A stretch of 64,000 nucleotides of DNA, from assembly GCF_963678635.1 (NCBI RefSeq), contig NC_087067.1, positions 6,552,647 to 6,616,646 of the forward strand, read 5' to 3'. The notes under the pieces are model-generated. The model had not been told where the DNA came from, did not search any database, and saw only the letters and a list, made by a program, of their open reading frames with translations. Made by a program: the position numbers and the translations under genes. Below, in pieces: positions 22,401 through 30,425 of the stretch (its first letter is position 1; every line of letters starts with the position of its first letter). The DNA comes from Symsagittifera roscoffensis. Taxonomy: Eukaryota; Xenacoelomorpha; Acoela; Convolutidae.

Positions 22401-25400
22401 CGAAATCCCTTCCTAGGATGAACTGGTCGGATTCGTCCAAATTCTCTACTACTAGGAAGCTCATCCAAAGATGTCTCCCTCCGAGCTGCAGTGAGATGAT
22501 CGGGGTTCGCCCGGTGACATAGATCGCTCCCTGATTGGCAGCTGCCAACCTGATGTTTGTCGGTATGAGATCCGACCTCTCAAAACCCATGTCGGTCCAA
22601 GTTTTGACTGGCATGACACTGACTACTGCTCCCGTGTCTAGCAGTCCCTTTACTGAAAGCTGTCTGCCTTGCACGTCCAGAACGTGTGCGGCCAGATCTG
22701 CCTCGCAACCAATATGCACAGCATCTTGCTCGAGCATCGCGTTGTGTCCGATTCGTCTGACCTTCAGTTCCTCTTGACCAATGTATATCCGGCCAACCTG
22801 ATCGTTCGCATCAGTTATGTGAGCTTTCGTGTAGATATTGATGCCATCCACGTTCATCAGAATCGGGTAAGGGCCATGGACATCGATATAATGTCCGTCC
22901 ACTTTCATCAGCCTCGGACCTCCCGTTGTGAGCAGCGCTCGCACTGCCCTGGAGTCCAGTTTGGGATCCTTCTCCTTCAGGTAGTCGGCATAGATGTCCA
23001 GGTGGACCAGTGTAATCTCGGATGGCTCGCTCAGGTTCTTGACCACCTGGTGCCCTGCGACTGAGATGATAGACATTATTTTGGTCCCTGCCTTCGTCAT
23101 GCCGAAAGTCTTGCCAGATATAACGTTCAGTTTTAGTCCCTGTTTCTTGGGCTCTTTTTCATCTTCTGCTCTTGTCGTCTTACTCAGGACATTAAGACTT
23201 TCCCGAAGATCTGTGCTCTCCAGCTCCGACCTTACCCATTGCTCCACTTCTTTCGTGGCAAGGTCCTGTTTGACATTCTGCAGCGCTGTCCTTGCCGCCA
23301 GGCCGTAATCCACCTTGAGTGGACTAGACGACTCTGCTTCGAGGTTCGAGGCTACCACCTCGTCAGGCCATGTCTTAACCTTTTTGGTCGCAAAGGTGCT
23401 CGGTGTCGTTTCCTTTCTCCGAGATTCAGCCTCGTTCATCAGACGTGCTCGACTGGCCTTGACACCCGAAAGCGCCTCTTCGTGGCGGGGATGTTTCGCG
23501 TCCGCTACTGCGTCCCAAAATTGAGTACAATCCGACTTGAAGTGTCCCTCCAAATTACAGAAGAAACACCTCGGACCATATTTCATGATGAGCCCTCTCA
23601 CGTACTCTTCATGATCCTCGTCGGTCGCGTCAGCGTCCTCGAGAAAGTAGCCTATGGCCTTCATGTTCTGTTTGTATGCAGAACACGCAGAAACGTGATG
23701 GTCCATCGAACCACAATTCGCACACGACCTCCTCTTGTCCATGTCATCGCGAGGTTTGTACCAACTGGAATTCGCACCAGTGTTTGTCCCGCTATAGTTG
23801 CCATAATTGCTGTAACGGTTTTGCGCCCTCGGTTTTATCAGTAAATACTCGCGTGACTTCATACGCAAGTCGTCGGGCGTGGGTACCTGGTCAAGCGACA
23901 GGGTGAAGTGAGTGGCCAACATCGTCTTCAACTCCTCACTCCTTACCCCATCCATGAACTTCGAAGCGATCGCCAAGTTTCGTTCGGATATTCTCTCATC
24001 CGGGTTGCTCCTCCTCCTGAGCAATTCAAGGTCGTCCAAGAATTTATCTATTGATTCTTCATCTCTCTGACGCCTCTTCTCGAACTTCACCATGGCCTGG
24101 TGCCCTTGTACTCCAGAGCCGAAACGATTCAGCAGGATGTCGAATATCTTGCGAGCGCTATCCCTCTCATTGGCTCTTTTCGCCATTACACAATTTAGTG
24201 CAGTACCCTCCAAGTTGCTCGTCAGCGCGCTGCACTCTTGTTTCTTGGAGAGATTCTCTTCCTCAAAGTGTAACTTCATCACCTCTATCCAAGTATCAAT
24301 GCAGCCGTCCGACTCGTCTTTATATGACTTTGGCTTTTTCAGTGTTCTTCTTGACCTCTCTCCTCTCTCTGTTGACTTCGAGAGCTTGGTGATGAATGTT
24401 TCAAGAGATCTGTTCAGAGGCTCAAACATCGAGGCATACATCGTTGTGTCTTGTGAGACTGTAGTCAGATCTGGTACTGAACTGACTTGTGGCACGTTTG
24501 GCAATCTTGTCTCCGGGGTGGCATCTGCCTCCGGTGGGACTGGATTTGTCCAGCCAGGCCTCTGCGGGGCTGCCCTTGGCCGCTCCTTGTTTCTATGTTC
24601 GTAGTTCGTTCTCGAGCCTTGCTGGGCTCTGGCACTGTTGCCCGTACCATCTCCAACATTCGCATGGCGTGAGCGCTCCCTTGAGTTGGAATGCTCCTGC
24701 CAACTATTCCCATTCAGGATCGCGTCAAGCTTCCGCATCATCAAGTCAGATTTGGCGTCCAACCTCCTTTCCAGGCCAGTCATCGTTTGGGCGTAGGTAT
24801 TATCATGATCATTCAACAATCGCTCGATCTCTCTTGTCATCCTAGCCTCTCTTTCCTCTGACTCTTTGTTTGCCTGTGCCAGGCTCTCGGCCAGGCATTG
24901 ATCGGTGTCACGAATCAATCGAGCCTGATCAAACCTCGCCTGCGACTTCACGTGCGTTAGCTCATCTTTCAAATTCTCTCGACCATGGTGAGCTCTCTCG
25001 TCAACTTGATCTATCCTCTTAGTCATGTCTCGCCTCAATTCATCCAGGCCATTCATCACACCAGCGAACATATCACTTATGTCACCAGCTGCCCCCAATG
25101 GCGGGGTTAGCCCCAGAGAAGACGAGGTCAGCTGCGGCGGTAGCCTAGTACTCGATGACGCACCGTCCTTTTGCTTGTGCATTGACGTCATTAGTCTGTC
25201 AAACGTTGATGATGCTCCCATCGTTATCCCATCTGACATGGGTCTGGTCGGCGAGACTGATGACGCCTTCCTGCTCTTCTCGTTCCTTGGGCACGGTGTG
25301 AAGTTCACATCCGGATGGGTTATCTCCGGGTAGTCATCACTGGAAGTCAAACCTACGGTTGGTAGTGACGCCATGCGTTCGTCGTACAAGGACTTCCAAC

Positions 25401-26004
25401 TCTTCTTGGCCTTCGAGAACGTCTGCTCTTTACCCGGACTCATACTCGACATCATCGCGTTGTTACTCTGTTTGGCCAAGGATGAGTGTGCACTTGTCAG
25501 ATGTGAAGGTTCCCTTCTCCATTTATAGCTCTTAGTCTCTGACTTGGACATTCCCCTGTACAACACCTCCTCCCGAGGTTCGACCTCGGAACGCTCCGAG
25601 GTCTCCTCTGTCCTCTCGACTTCCTCTCGTTCGAGGACCCCGTCTGGCTCAAAGTCGGGTCGAATGAGCGTTCGCTCCCCTTCGTCAAAGGGATCCACCG
25701 GCGTTTCGCTCGCAGGCTCGGCCTCGGCGCTCCGCCCTTGATTGCCATCAAGGTTTTTCTCGCTCCTTAGTCTCATTTCGATCACTGAAAGATCAGGTTG
25801 ACCTTTAGTCGATTCGTCTTCAGCAAACGCGTCGGAAGCGCTGCTAAACGAGGTTTGGCTACGCCTAGTTCTAAATTTCCGCGTGCTTCCCTTGCTTAGC
25901 CTGGGAATTTTAGTAGTCGATCCCAACGAGTCCCTGCGCTGCATAGTTTTGTACAAAATGAAAGTATTCGTAATTTGATGGCAATGCAAACGTACCACAA
26001 ACAA
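16462..26004 (-). CDS. gag-pol: Element A polyprotein: Gag, protease, reverse transcriptase, RNase H, integrase, macro domain (3180 residues)
   Basis: One open frame without interruption. ATG is at 26004; a second ATG 20 codons on (25944, MQRRDSLGS) may be the true start, since the first 20 residues are absent in element B. In order: polar N-terminus and coiled coil (about 300-420); gag-like helical region (about 560-720); two CX2CX4HX4C knuckles (about 758 and 815); protease with LLDTGAVVS (about 1122) and ILGRDF; reverse transcriptase with LRFCCDFRYLN and YVDD (about 1609); RNase H starting LDTDAS (about 1755); Ser/Asp-rich linker with LSGES repeats (about 2097-2158); integrase with H-H-C-C finger and catalytic D, D, E in VQIDHQK, FQSDNGKAF and LVERQN (about 2463, 2523, 2556); GPF module (about 2700); acidic spacer; macro-like domain (about 3026-3178). 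Gag and Pol share one frame, so no ribosomal frameshift is needed. Confidence 0.95.
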   Translation of the reverse strand: MFVVRLHCHQITNTFILYKTMQRRDSLGSTTKIPRLSKGSTRKFRTRRSQTSFSSASDAFAEDESTKGQPDLSVIEMRLRSEKNLDGNQGRSAEAEPASETPVDPFDEGERTLIRPDFEPDGVLEREEVERTEETSERSEVEPREEVLYRGMSKSETKSYKWRREPSHLTSAHSSLAKQSNNAMMSSMSPGKEQTFSKAKKSWKSLYDERMASLPTVGLTSSDDYPEITHPDVNFTPCPRNEKSRKASSVSPTRPMSDGITMGASSTFDRLMTSMHKQKDGASSSTRLPPQLTSSSLGLTPPLGAAGDISDMFAGVMNGLDELRRDMTKRIDQVDERAHHGRENLKDELTHVKSQARFDQARLIRDTDQCLAESLAQANKESEEREARMTREIERLLNDHDNTYAQTMTGLERRLDAKSDLMMRKLDAILNGNSWQEHSNSRERSRHANVGDGTGNSARAQQGSRTNYEHRNKERPRAAPQRPGWTNPVPPEADATPETRLPNVPQVSSVPDLTTVSQDTTMYASMFEPLNRSLETFITKLSKSTERGERSRRTLKKPKSYKDESDGCIDTWIEVMKLHFEEENLSKKQECSALTSNLEGTALNCVMAKRANERDSARKIFDILLNRFGSGVQGHQAMVKFEKRRQRDEESIDKFLDDLELLRRRSNPDERISERNLAIASKFMDGVRSEELKTMLATHFTLSLDQVPTPDDLRMKSREYLLIKPRAQNRYSNYGNYSGTNTGANSSWYKPRDDMDKRRSCANCGSMDHHVSACSAYKQNMKAIGYFLEDADATDEDHEEYVRGLIMKYGPRCFFCNLEGHFKSDCTQFWDAVADAKHPRHEEALSGVKASRARLMNEAESRRKETTPSTFATKKVKTWPDEVVASNLEAESSSPLKVDYGLAARTALQNVKQDLATKEVEQWVRSELESTDLRESLNVLSKTTRAEDEKEPKKQGLKLNVISGKTFGMTKAGTKIMSIISVAGHQVVKNLSEPSEITLVHLDIYADYLKEKDPKLDSRAVRALLTTGGPRLMKVDGHYIDVHGPYPILMNVDGINIYTKAHITDANDQVGRIYIGQEELKVRRIGHNAMLEQDAVHIGCEADLAAHVLDVQGRQLSVKGLLDTGAVVSVMPVKTWTDMGFERSDLIPTNIRLAAANQGAIYVTGRTPIISLQLGGRHLWMSFLVVENLDESDQFILGRDFVRNFDVTIDLNDGLIRIRDPERKYEKRPLNKILINQAKVPIFLDRKVRLKPNQAVIATFRMRNLNELSNDRQVCLVPNPNSKSSAILGRSFSLTQSGLCVSVLLNTEATTVTIQRGKKLGYALPLNTDFLSVENLKKFDVTKCPLHANQECIMKRVIELKSSRKLFSMKSETDDGLSSCSNFPERPTEAELAANRPVLPEIEHLKGKISDKELDSLRAVLNRNADVFSKHKADIGCCNFVEHEIEIEEGSVPHREGARRMTPNKSEACRKEIEMLMEYDMIEPSKSPWACGVVMAKKKGGQLRFCCDFRYLNAVTIKDAYPIPRIDESLSKLGDAKFFTTLDLGSAFWQVPLRKQDREKTGFACELGLFQWKRMPFGLCNATATFQRLMAQALTSVTKKYGNLIMCYVDDVVIATPTLEDHIERLEEVFSCMKQAGLKCKPSKCEILKDSIKYLGRLVDKHGVRPDPEAVEAVLTWKAPKTDTQLMSFLGFANYYREFIKGYADKIYPMQKLMRNKGKKFTWTDEAQVSFENIKRELCEAPVLGMPTEKGMFVLDTDASVVAISGILHQEQEWNGRTVLRPIAYGSKVLSDTEMKYGAPKAEMFAVITFVEKYRAYLGSAPFKLRVDNRALAWLKTYSMDQSYIGRWIVRLDGYRMIIEHRTRDKHQNADSLSKKTEFYERLEEKQVNQSEIKDGFSFLDKETYDELPLTRWLDKSGHPIPGHPDLPVETAAEIKLLARGEPVPLDLLVRSNLVQQELTRLGINSIALLNKTVNVAPDVMGKLRDLLDREVDRHDREWRETMQRLTVTERTEKRPVSIRSRGVERDCRSIVNQLVTSMPKEVLLRTSFTEYGTSNQNQATEEVRIRSKSSFTRRVHFTDAKEEYEPSPDCSSMDETMSGESDTFEPVKDVSSDESDIFEPVQDDLSGERLTRPPRGRILSGESGSKRPMDRVLSGESRNISDNLEYDVEESVVSSGDSRPQSWDNTSETTSNSDVSEIAIHSLLVDWKQRGLDREIHQDPDRDRYTSDEEGTVVDNAADELELIAVSKRPTRLLPHGTVVRTNLEPSVQEATPLKKIWCVKLMDDAHAPEIMSGQMNVVKTYLKARYRLSDLLRAQRNDRMTSSLKRWIENGAPDKGDLEEDSYKILKQFYLKRKDLLYLNKDGIVACKRKEEDKVLYKYNSIVLPQLYQTELLFRSHDQMGHQGVDKVYNRIQKRFEWPGLKKACEKWIAACLSCQQAKDPRKLRFPLQSIESSGFNEVVQIDHQKICMTATGYNQVLVMIDHFTKYAEAAPCMTASAEETCDHLINVWIARHGCPITFQSDNGKAFVGDLTKELMKRSQVAQAHSTTYHPQTNGLVERQNRTLVSMLRVYCSRYMDDWDKHLPQVMGAYNSTEHSTTGISPHMMLTGHEKALPLTFFYPEYEGKRTAPQTYVRDVIRRQQDLNDLCRRNTQQAQIRQKRRFDKRTADAKAYSVGDYVWVFQEVVPPKGTKKLLKKWRGPFQITEVHQGGRFYRLSTGRAAHYENIKPHNASSEDWCIPADMQEGDYLIVDPACEVNERGTRDKNDGNEMVDNCDLPLDLELTERVEVDDETLPYAEEDWDCPEQTEIDKGIQPDFPLTMETRQSKRGKNQKKYNPYGEDFVVDRVVVSDVIDSLVGLDEVAILKEIDLVNDMDQDWIDDRSEPEVEFEPEAEQTHEQELTNLRVLEWLHDLPTDPKETILTIQDVDRDGVRYISHDNTESNWVAPDGPLRVPQSNLGLLDFGRSTGTSMDIFVRGVGVGLTHTENLMIKKLKSARETGELETEGENAKEPPFGRIFESYFDLPNHYSNNIVITDSDFILTERTCAIAITADVSFKTALAADFKREYKNIEFLWKQRPGVGGVIALPPVASQIPGKYLCFLVTKATDRQHVNPESLVLALTRLRDFLVERGVTSLSLPVYDPNRGKLHPRELYALVHVIFSETDIEVYLHKKYYLSIC
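16470..16925 (-). other. Macro-like domain at the polyprotein C-terminus
   Basis: The last ~155 residues follow the order of a macro domain of the small OARD1/TARG1-like type. ITDSDFI is followed by a strand and ADFKREY helix start (ITADVSFKTALAADFKREY). Then comes a Gly-rich loop PGVGGVIAL, strand YLCFLVTKATDR, helix LVLALTRLRDFL, strand VTSLSLPVYDPNRGKL, helix LYALVHVIFSET and strand DIEVYLH. The usual G-x-G-I-A loop after ADF is missing, and the CGxD-type loop is replaced by YDPNRGKL. ADP-ribose binding may remain while hydrolase activity is doubtful. Element B keeps the same domain (45435-46039). Assignment is by motif order only. Confidence 0.65.
17069..17080 (-). promoter_or_regulatory. 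Candidate central polypurine tract of element A
   Basis: The 12-bp word TGTCCGGGGAGT, identical to the tract at the LTR, lies here inside the coding region and continues as GGGGGTAGG. It is preceded by GGGACGTCGATGGATAT, like the sequence preceding the terminal tract. It is read in a different frame (V-R-G-V) from the LSGES repeats. The same site is kept in element B (45425-45436). An internal second plus-strand primer site is the simplest role; unproven. Confidence 0.5.
19533..19712 (-). repeat. Four reiterated TCCGGGGAG motifs in the pol linker (LSGES repeats)
   Basis: On the plus strand, ACTCCCCGGACA or a one-base variant occurs at 19533, 19575, 19617 and 19701. The first three are spaced exactly 42 bp apart and the last is 84 bp on. 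Translated on the minus strand they give repeated LSGE(S/R) or MSGES units in a Ser/Asp/Glu-rich linker between RNase H and integrase. Element B has two such sites at the equivalent place (43043 and 43097). It may be a spreading 14-codon protein repeat or may matter as nucleic acid. Confidence 0.75.
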
Positions 26005-26374
26005 GATCTAGTTAAATCACTTAACGCTGCCTACTCGATTCCGTCAGTATCAAAATGTCTCTTAGATCTCTCACGACTAAATTAGTGACTCAGCTAAAGT
26101 TACACACAGGGTCTACCCAGTATTGATATAATGCTAACTCAACCCGGTTGTATAGTATAACAGTATCACTAAGTTTCCACAAGATATAATCGACACACAA
26201 AACACAATCGATAATCAGATAAGAATATCCTACAGGTGACAGCGACCTTTTGTCAGTATCAATTTATCGCCACACAATTTATCAAGTCACTGCTTTGTTA
26301 AAATTAAACAATCTTCGATAAAAAGCAGTGATGATTCAGAAATAGATAAATAAAACTTAGTCTTAAAGAAAAAG

Positions 26375-26706
26375 ACTTCCCCCAATCGGAACGATCCGAA
26401 AGAACGAAGCCCAGGACACAGTCTTCTCAAGTGGGTGTGTATTTGCCTAATACACCCACCGAGGTCTTCTTTTAGGTGTCCTGCGATTGCCCGAGCTGTC
26501 CTACTAAGTAGCTCAAGGCAACCTCTTGGTCGAAAATTCGTCAAATCTATGAAAAAGCTCTCCCACACTCGGACTGCTCCAAGTGCACGAGAGTAGGGAA
26601 CAATTCTTCTTCTCAAGTGGGTGTGTATTTGCTTAATACACCCACCGAGGTCTTCCTTTATTTGTTCCCGGATTGCCCGAACTTTCCTATTAAGTAGCTC
26701 AAGGCA
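26375..26706 (-). repeat. Two tandem 186-bp units, each with a hairpin
   Basis: The word TCTCAAGTGGGTGTGTATTT at 26425 recurs at 26611. Each unit continues to AATACACCCACCGAGGTCTTC and AAGTAGCTCAAGGCAACC. Within each, GGGTGTGTATT and AATACACCC can pair to form a stem with a small bulge. A 142-codon minus-strand frame runs through both (26287-26715), giving a repeated GCLELL...RAI...EDLGGCI..IHTHLRR protein pattern. Substitutions differ between units but keep the stem. Confidence 0.75.
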
Positions 26707-26904
26707 ACCACTCAACCAAAATCACAATCAAAAAAAAATTTTGTTCGGGTACTTCTAATACACCCAATATAGAATCCAAAGTTGATCACGAATTTCCGGG
26801 TCAGAATGGATTCTTATGATCCTGATAAGCACGCCTAATATCCTAATATGATCCTAATTAAATGGATATTTTCCGTTTCCCAAATTGCCACAGAAGGTTT
26901 ACTC

Positions 26905-29010
26905 AAGTCTCTTACAAGGAGGGTCGCTAGAAGGTTTAAGACACTCCGGAGGGTTACCTCGGAGGGTACCTCAATCACTCAAGTTACTTAGGAGGGTATC
27001 TTAATCACCCAAGTTACTTCGGAGGGTCCCCTTAAATTTACTAAGGAGGGTCAATAAGATGCTTAATACGCTCCGGAGGGTCACTTCGGAGGGTACCTCC
27101 AAAATTTTCAAATTTTCTGATCTCACTTGGAAGGTTCTCCTACTAGCTTCAAAAAGCGTCAAAATAAGCTAAGGGTTCTAGGGGGAGCTGTTTCAACTTC
27201 TTAGGGTGATCTCGTGGAAATTTTCCACTAAGGAGGGTTGCTAAAGGGTTTAGCTGACTCCGGAGGGTCACTTCGGAGGGTTCCCCCTAAAATCAAGAAA
27301 AAGGGTTAAATCACCGCAGTAAAGCCTCTGAAAGCGGTCTACCTGACTTAAGACTAGGTTGGCTGACACGGTCAACCTTCCCAGTTGAATAAAAAGATGT
27401 TTTGATAAAATTTTCTGCCGCTCGGAGGGTTGCCCGTTACTTGGACCCTCCGAACCAACAAATTCTAAAAAATTTTTCTTTTCCGAAATAATCAACCCAA
27501 AAACGGTTGCGATTCGGAAAAGTGGTCAAAAACGTCGACTTATGGTACCAAAATTATCCCGATCGGATAACTAGTCTTTGAGAAATCGCCAAAAACGCGT
27601 TCGTCAAAATGGCCTTTTTCACCACCTGTGTAGGATCTGAAAGACTTTTTTCGCAATTCCGGTCGAAAGTGCCTAAAAATACTTGAAATGAGCGTAGTAG
27701 CCCTGTACGGCACTGGAATAATGCAAAAAACCGGACCAAAATTGGTTTAGAAACAAAAATTTGGCCAAAAACTATCAAATTTGGACCCTCCGATTCCTTC
27801 CTTTTCCAAACCTTAAGTCGTTAGCTCTGTCCACGGAGCTACTCGGAGGGTTATCCAAAAATTTCTCTAGTAACCGAGCACGTTATGCTAGCACGCTCCT
27901 AACGCAAAAAATTTTATTGCTCTAACTCTAAAAACTCAAAAAATCGATCCCCAAAACAGATTGACAAAATACAGAAAATTATCAAAATTTTGGTCGAAAA
28001 ATTCTCGTTTTCCTAACTTCTACTGAATCTTTGCTCACGCGGTTTCTTTAATAAAGGGGATCGAACTACGTGGCTACTCTCTATATAAAAGCTTTTTGCC
28101 TATCGGAAAAGCTCGGATATCCGAAAATTTGGGGGTCTACAGTTTGGTCGAAAATTGGTAATTTTCGACAAAAAAATGGGTGTTTCTTGGGTCTAAATAG
28201 GAGATAAGTAATATATAGTAAGGACAATAATCTATAAATAGTCGTTAATAAATAGTACTATACCCTCCTTTGCACCAAAATATTCGAATTAAGACCCTTA
28301 ACTCGGAAATTTGTAATCGATGGAGGGTACAATCGGACCGCGCCAATCGTGCCCCCCACCACTTAAGTTTTAAGGAAATAGTACCCGAACGATACTAAAA
28401 TTGCTTCAACGATACCCAACAGTCGTTGCGGATGTTGTCCTTGATGTCCCTGTTGAGTGTGGAACACGTTGATCAGCCTGCCACTCTACCCTCCGGTCAC
28501 CGGCAAAATCACCATTAACGTGCTTAAACACTCAAATTACACTCGAGGGAGGGTACCCAACCCTTCACCAAAACACACAATCTCTCTATCAGAAACGATA
28601 TAAATCAATCTGAAACAACAACAAATAGGAAGGTCAGATCACATCTCGTCCGGAAATAACATATAAACTGTCACTTTATGTTTTTTTACTGTTTTTGGTC
28701 TTTTTTGGATTTTTTTTTTGTTTTTTGTACTTTTTTTGTTTTTAAATAATTATTTTTGGCTTTTTCTTGGTTATACACTATTTTTTGTTTGGTTTTACGC
28801 TTTCTCTTTAATTGTTTTTGGTCCTGGGACCTCAGGACAAGCGGGCTCTAGATTTCCCACCTAACCCTCCGACCCCCGGAATTTTCGGTGTTAACTAAGT
28901 TAAAAAGCTAAATCGTACTAGACGGAGGGGTACGCACCTTCCCCCTAGTACGAAAACGGTCATTAAGGCCTCTAACTCGGGCATACGCCCGGAGCGGAGG
29001 GTACGTCGCT
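26905..29010. repeat. Reiterated GGAGGGT heptamer in the element A leader
   Basis: At least sixteen GGAGGGT words occur on the plus strand, about eight of them between 26915 and 27095 at 15-35 base spacing, usually as CTCCGGAGGGT or TTCGGAGGGT. Several ACCCTCC words occur in the opposite sense (about 27440, 27783, 28262, 28490, 28862). The same word occurs in the LTR (CGGGAGGGTTCC near 12280). On the element RNA these read ACCCTCC. Confidence 0.7.
28675..28815 (-). repeat. Homopolymer-rich tract (A-rich on the element's sense strand)
   Basis: Plus strand shows repeated TTTTTTGG and TTTTTGT runs over about 140 bp. In element B an equivalent A-rich stretch occurs about 240 bp after the primer site (35255-35310). 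Low complexity; no gene. Confidence 0.6.
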
Positions 29011-29054
29011 GAAACGCTTGCTGATCATGATGGTTTCATGCCTTTAACAGGCCC

Positions 29055-29068
29055 ACCCAGGAGCGCCA
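29055..29068 (-). promoter_or_regulatory. Element A primer-binding-like site
   Basis: On the minus strand, TGGCGCTCCTGGGT starts 12 bases after the upstream LTR end (GTTACA at 29081). It begins with TGG, the complement of a tRNA CCA end. The same 14 bases occur in element B 11 bases after its LTR (35029-35042), while the spacers differ, so the site is conserved. I could not assign the tRNA. Confidence 0.65.
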
Positions 29069-29080
29069 TAAAAACGTCTA

Positions 29081-29965
29081 TGTAACATTCGCCCAAATAT
29101 CACACAGCGACGGAGCGTAGAAAAAGTACCTATCAACGACTGGCAGGCGTCAGTTACCTTAATTCTACTCGTTTTTCACCGTCTCGACCTTGCCAGTTGA
29201 TTTTCTGGTCTGTTTAGGGCAAAGTAAAAAGTTACCATTTTTAGGCCATCAGTCAAACGACTTTTGATCAGCTTTCGTTTGCATGCGAACACAACCACAT
29301 AGCTGAGTCTCGGATCCTCAGACTACGTGATTGTCATTAAAAACACGGCTCGAACAACCTATTTTATTATGTTTTTGTGTGACAGTTTTATATTAAATCC
29401 ATTGGAGATGGATTGACCCTTTCCTTTTTCTATCTACTCATGCTCTGAAATATTAAATAATAACGGTGTTAATTACGATCTAGGACATTACAGCAGCTGT
29501 TATAGTTAGTTTACCCAGTCCCTTCACATATAACAGTCTCTGGGGGACCAAGCCTCCGCTCCCGTGATTTTCTTGAGATAACACTCTTATCTCCTATATT
29601 TCGTGTCCCGGGAGGGTTCCGTGGTATTTCTCTTCCCCCCACTGAAGCCTCCGTCTCCACAAATATCTGTCACTAAGGTCCTTATCGTGTGTTATTGCCA
29701 CGATAAGAGGCTCCGTAATTTTCTCTTCTCGGATACAACCGTTCGTCACAAAATATGGCGTCGTTCTGATTTTTCTCTATTTTATTCAAAATGGCCGTCT
29801 TTTTTCTATTTCTCAGAAATGTTCTCCTTCAAATCGAAATTTTAAAAATAAAAATTCCAGAACATTCTGACCCTCCGTCGCAACACTTTTCTGTTCGTAA
29901 GGCCTTTAGTCACTTTTTTTTCCGTCGCGGGAAGGTTATACTGTGTCATCCGGCGGAATGGCACA
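29081..29965 (-). repeat. Element A upstream (5') LTR
   Basis: 885 bp, the same as 11751-12635. It ends outward at GGCACA (29965), followed by CATAAATAAA of the host intron. As the 5' LTR of the minus-strand element it should carry the promoter. Confidence 0.95.
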
Positions 29966-29984
29966 CATAAATAAAACATTAACC

Positions 29985-30300
29985 TTCTTGAAAAATCTTA
30001 ACTTTCGAATTTCAAAGAAAAAAAAGACATGCCCTTTAAGCTCAAGCTCTTTCAATTTCTAGAACTATTTATGACTGGCGCTTTTTTGGTAACATGAACC
30101 CAACTTGAGAAAACTGGATCAATAGGTAAGTTTTTATTCCGCTGGGAAATCTTAAAGTAAATTCATGTTAGAAATAGTTCACGTTTTTTCGCTCCATTTC
30201 CACGTTGGTATTTGGAGTGCTTTTTACGTCACTTTCAGCAGATGAATTTCAATTGACCTCAAAAGTCCATTATACCTAAGTGCATCAAAAATTTGTCTTT
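29985..30300 (+). repeat. Dispersed repeat family R1, copy 4
   Basis: It has TTTCTAGAAC, GACTGGCGCTTTTTTGGTAAC, CCCAACTTGAGAAAACTGGA, TCAATAGGTAAG and TTTTTATTCCGCTGGGAAATC, in the family order. The downstream part (about 30305-30425) also parallels 6575-6690 (AAAAACAA..AAATCA.CAAGACC..TA, then ACACGTTCAT.ACTCT), so the repeat may be longer than marked. Confidence 0.6.
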
Positions 30301-30425
30301 TTCCTGAAAAAAAAACAAAGAAAAATCAGCAAGACCTATATAAGAGTCTTCAACACGTTCATTACTCTTAATAAAAAACAACCGGGGATAAAGTGCCTAT
30401 CCGTTATAGTATAAAATCGAAATGA

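Larger units (their letters stand above)
26005..29068 (-). other. Element A 5' leader (untranslated, ~3 kb)
   Basis: The stretch between the primer-binding site and the polyprotein start lacks a long frame. It has two tandem 186-bp units (26375-26706), many GGAGGGT words (26905-29010) and a homopolymer-rich tract (28675-28815, A-rich on the element's sense strand). Element B also has an A-rich tract in its leader (35255-35310). So long and structured a leader suggests internal initiation or packaging signals; this is inference. Confidence 0.7.
11751..29965 (-). mobile_element. Element A: intact giant Ty3/Gypsy-class LTR retrotransposon, 18.2 kb, antisense in a host intron
   Basis: Two direct 885-bp repeats (11751-12635 and 29081-29965) bound it and match block for block. 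Read on the minus strand each starts TGTGCC and ends GTTACA. Immediately inside the downstream LTR is a purine-rich tract (12636-12648); 12 bases inside the upstream LTR is a primer-binding-like site (TGGCGCTCCTGGG). Two long uninterrupted frames fill it: a 3180-residue gag-pol-macro polyprotein and a 906-residue second protein. ACAT on both outer flanks (11747-11750 and 29965-29968) is a plausible 4-bp target duplication if the boundary is shifted by one base. Identical LTRs and intact frames point to a recent insertion and possible current activity. Confidence 0.95.

Noticed and set aside
17250-25741. Numerous plus-strand frames of 60-200 codons across the element A polyprotein
   Set aside because: They are antisense shadows of a G+C-richer coding region, with no recognisable domains.
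26287-26715. 142-codon minus-strand frame as a separate leader gene
   Set aside because: It coincides with the two 186-bp hairpin units. Could be a translated leader frame, but nothing beyond openness supports it.
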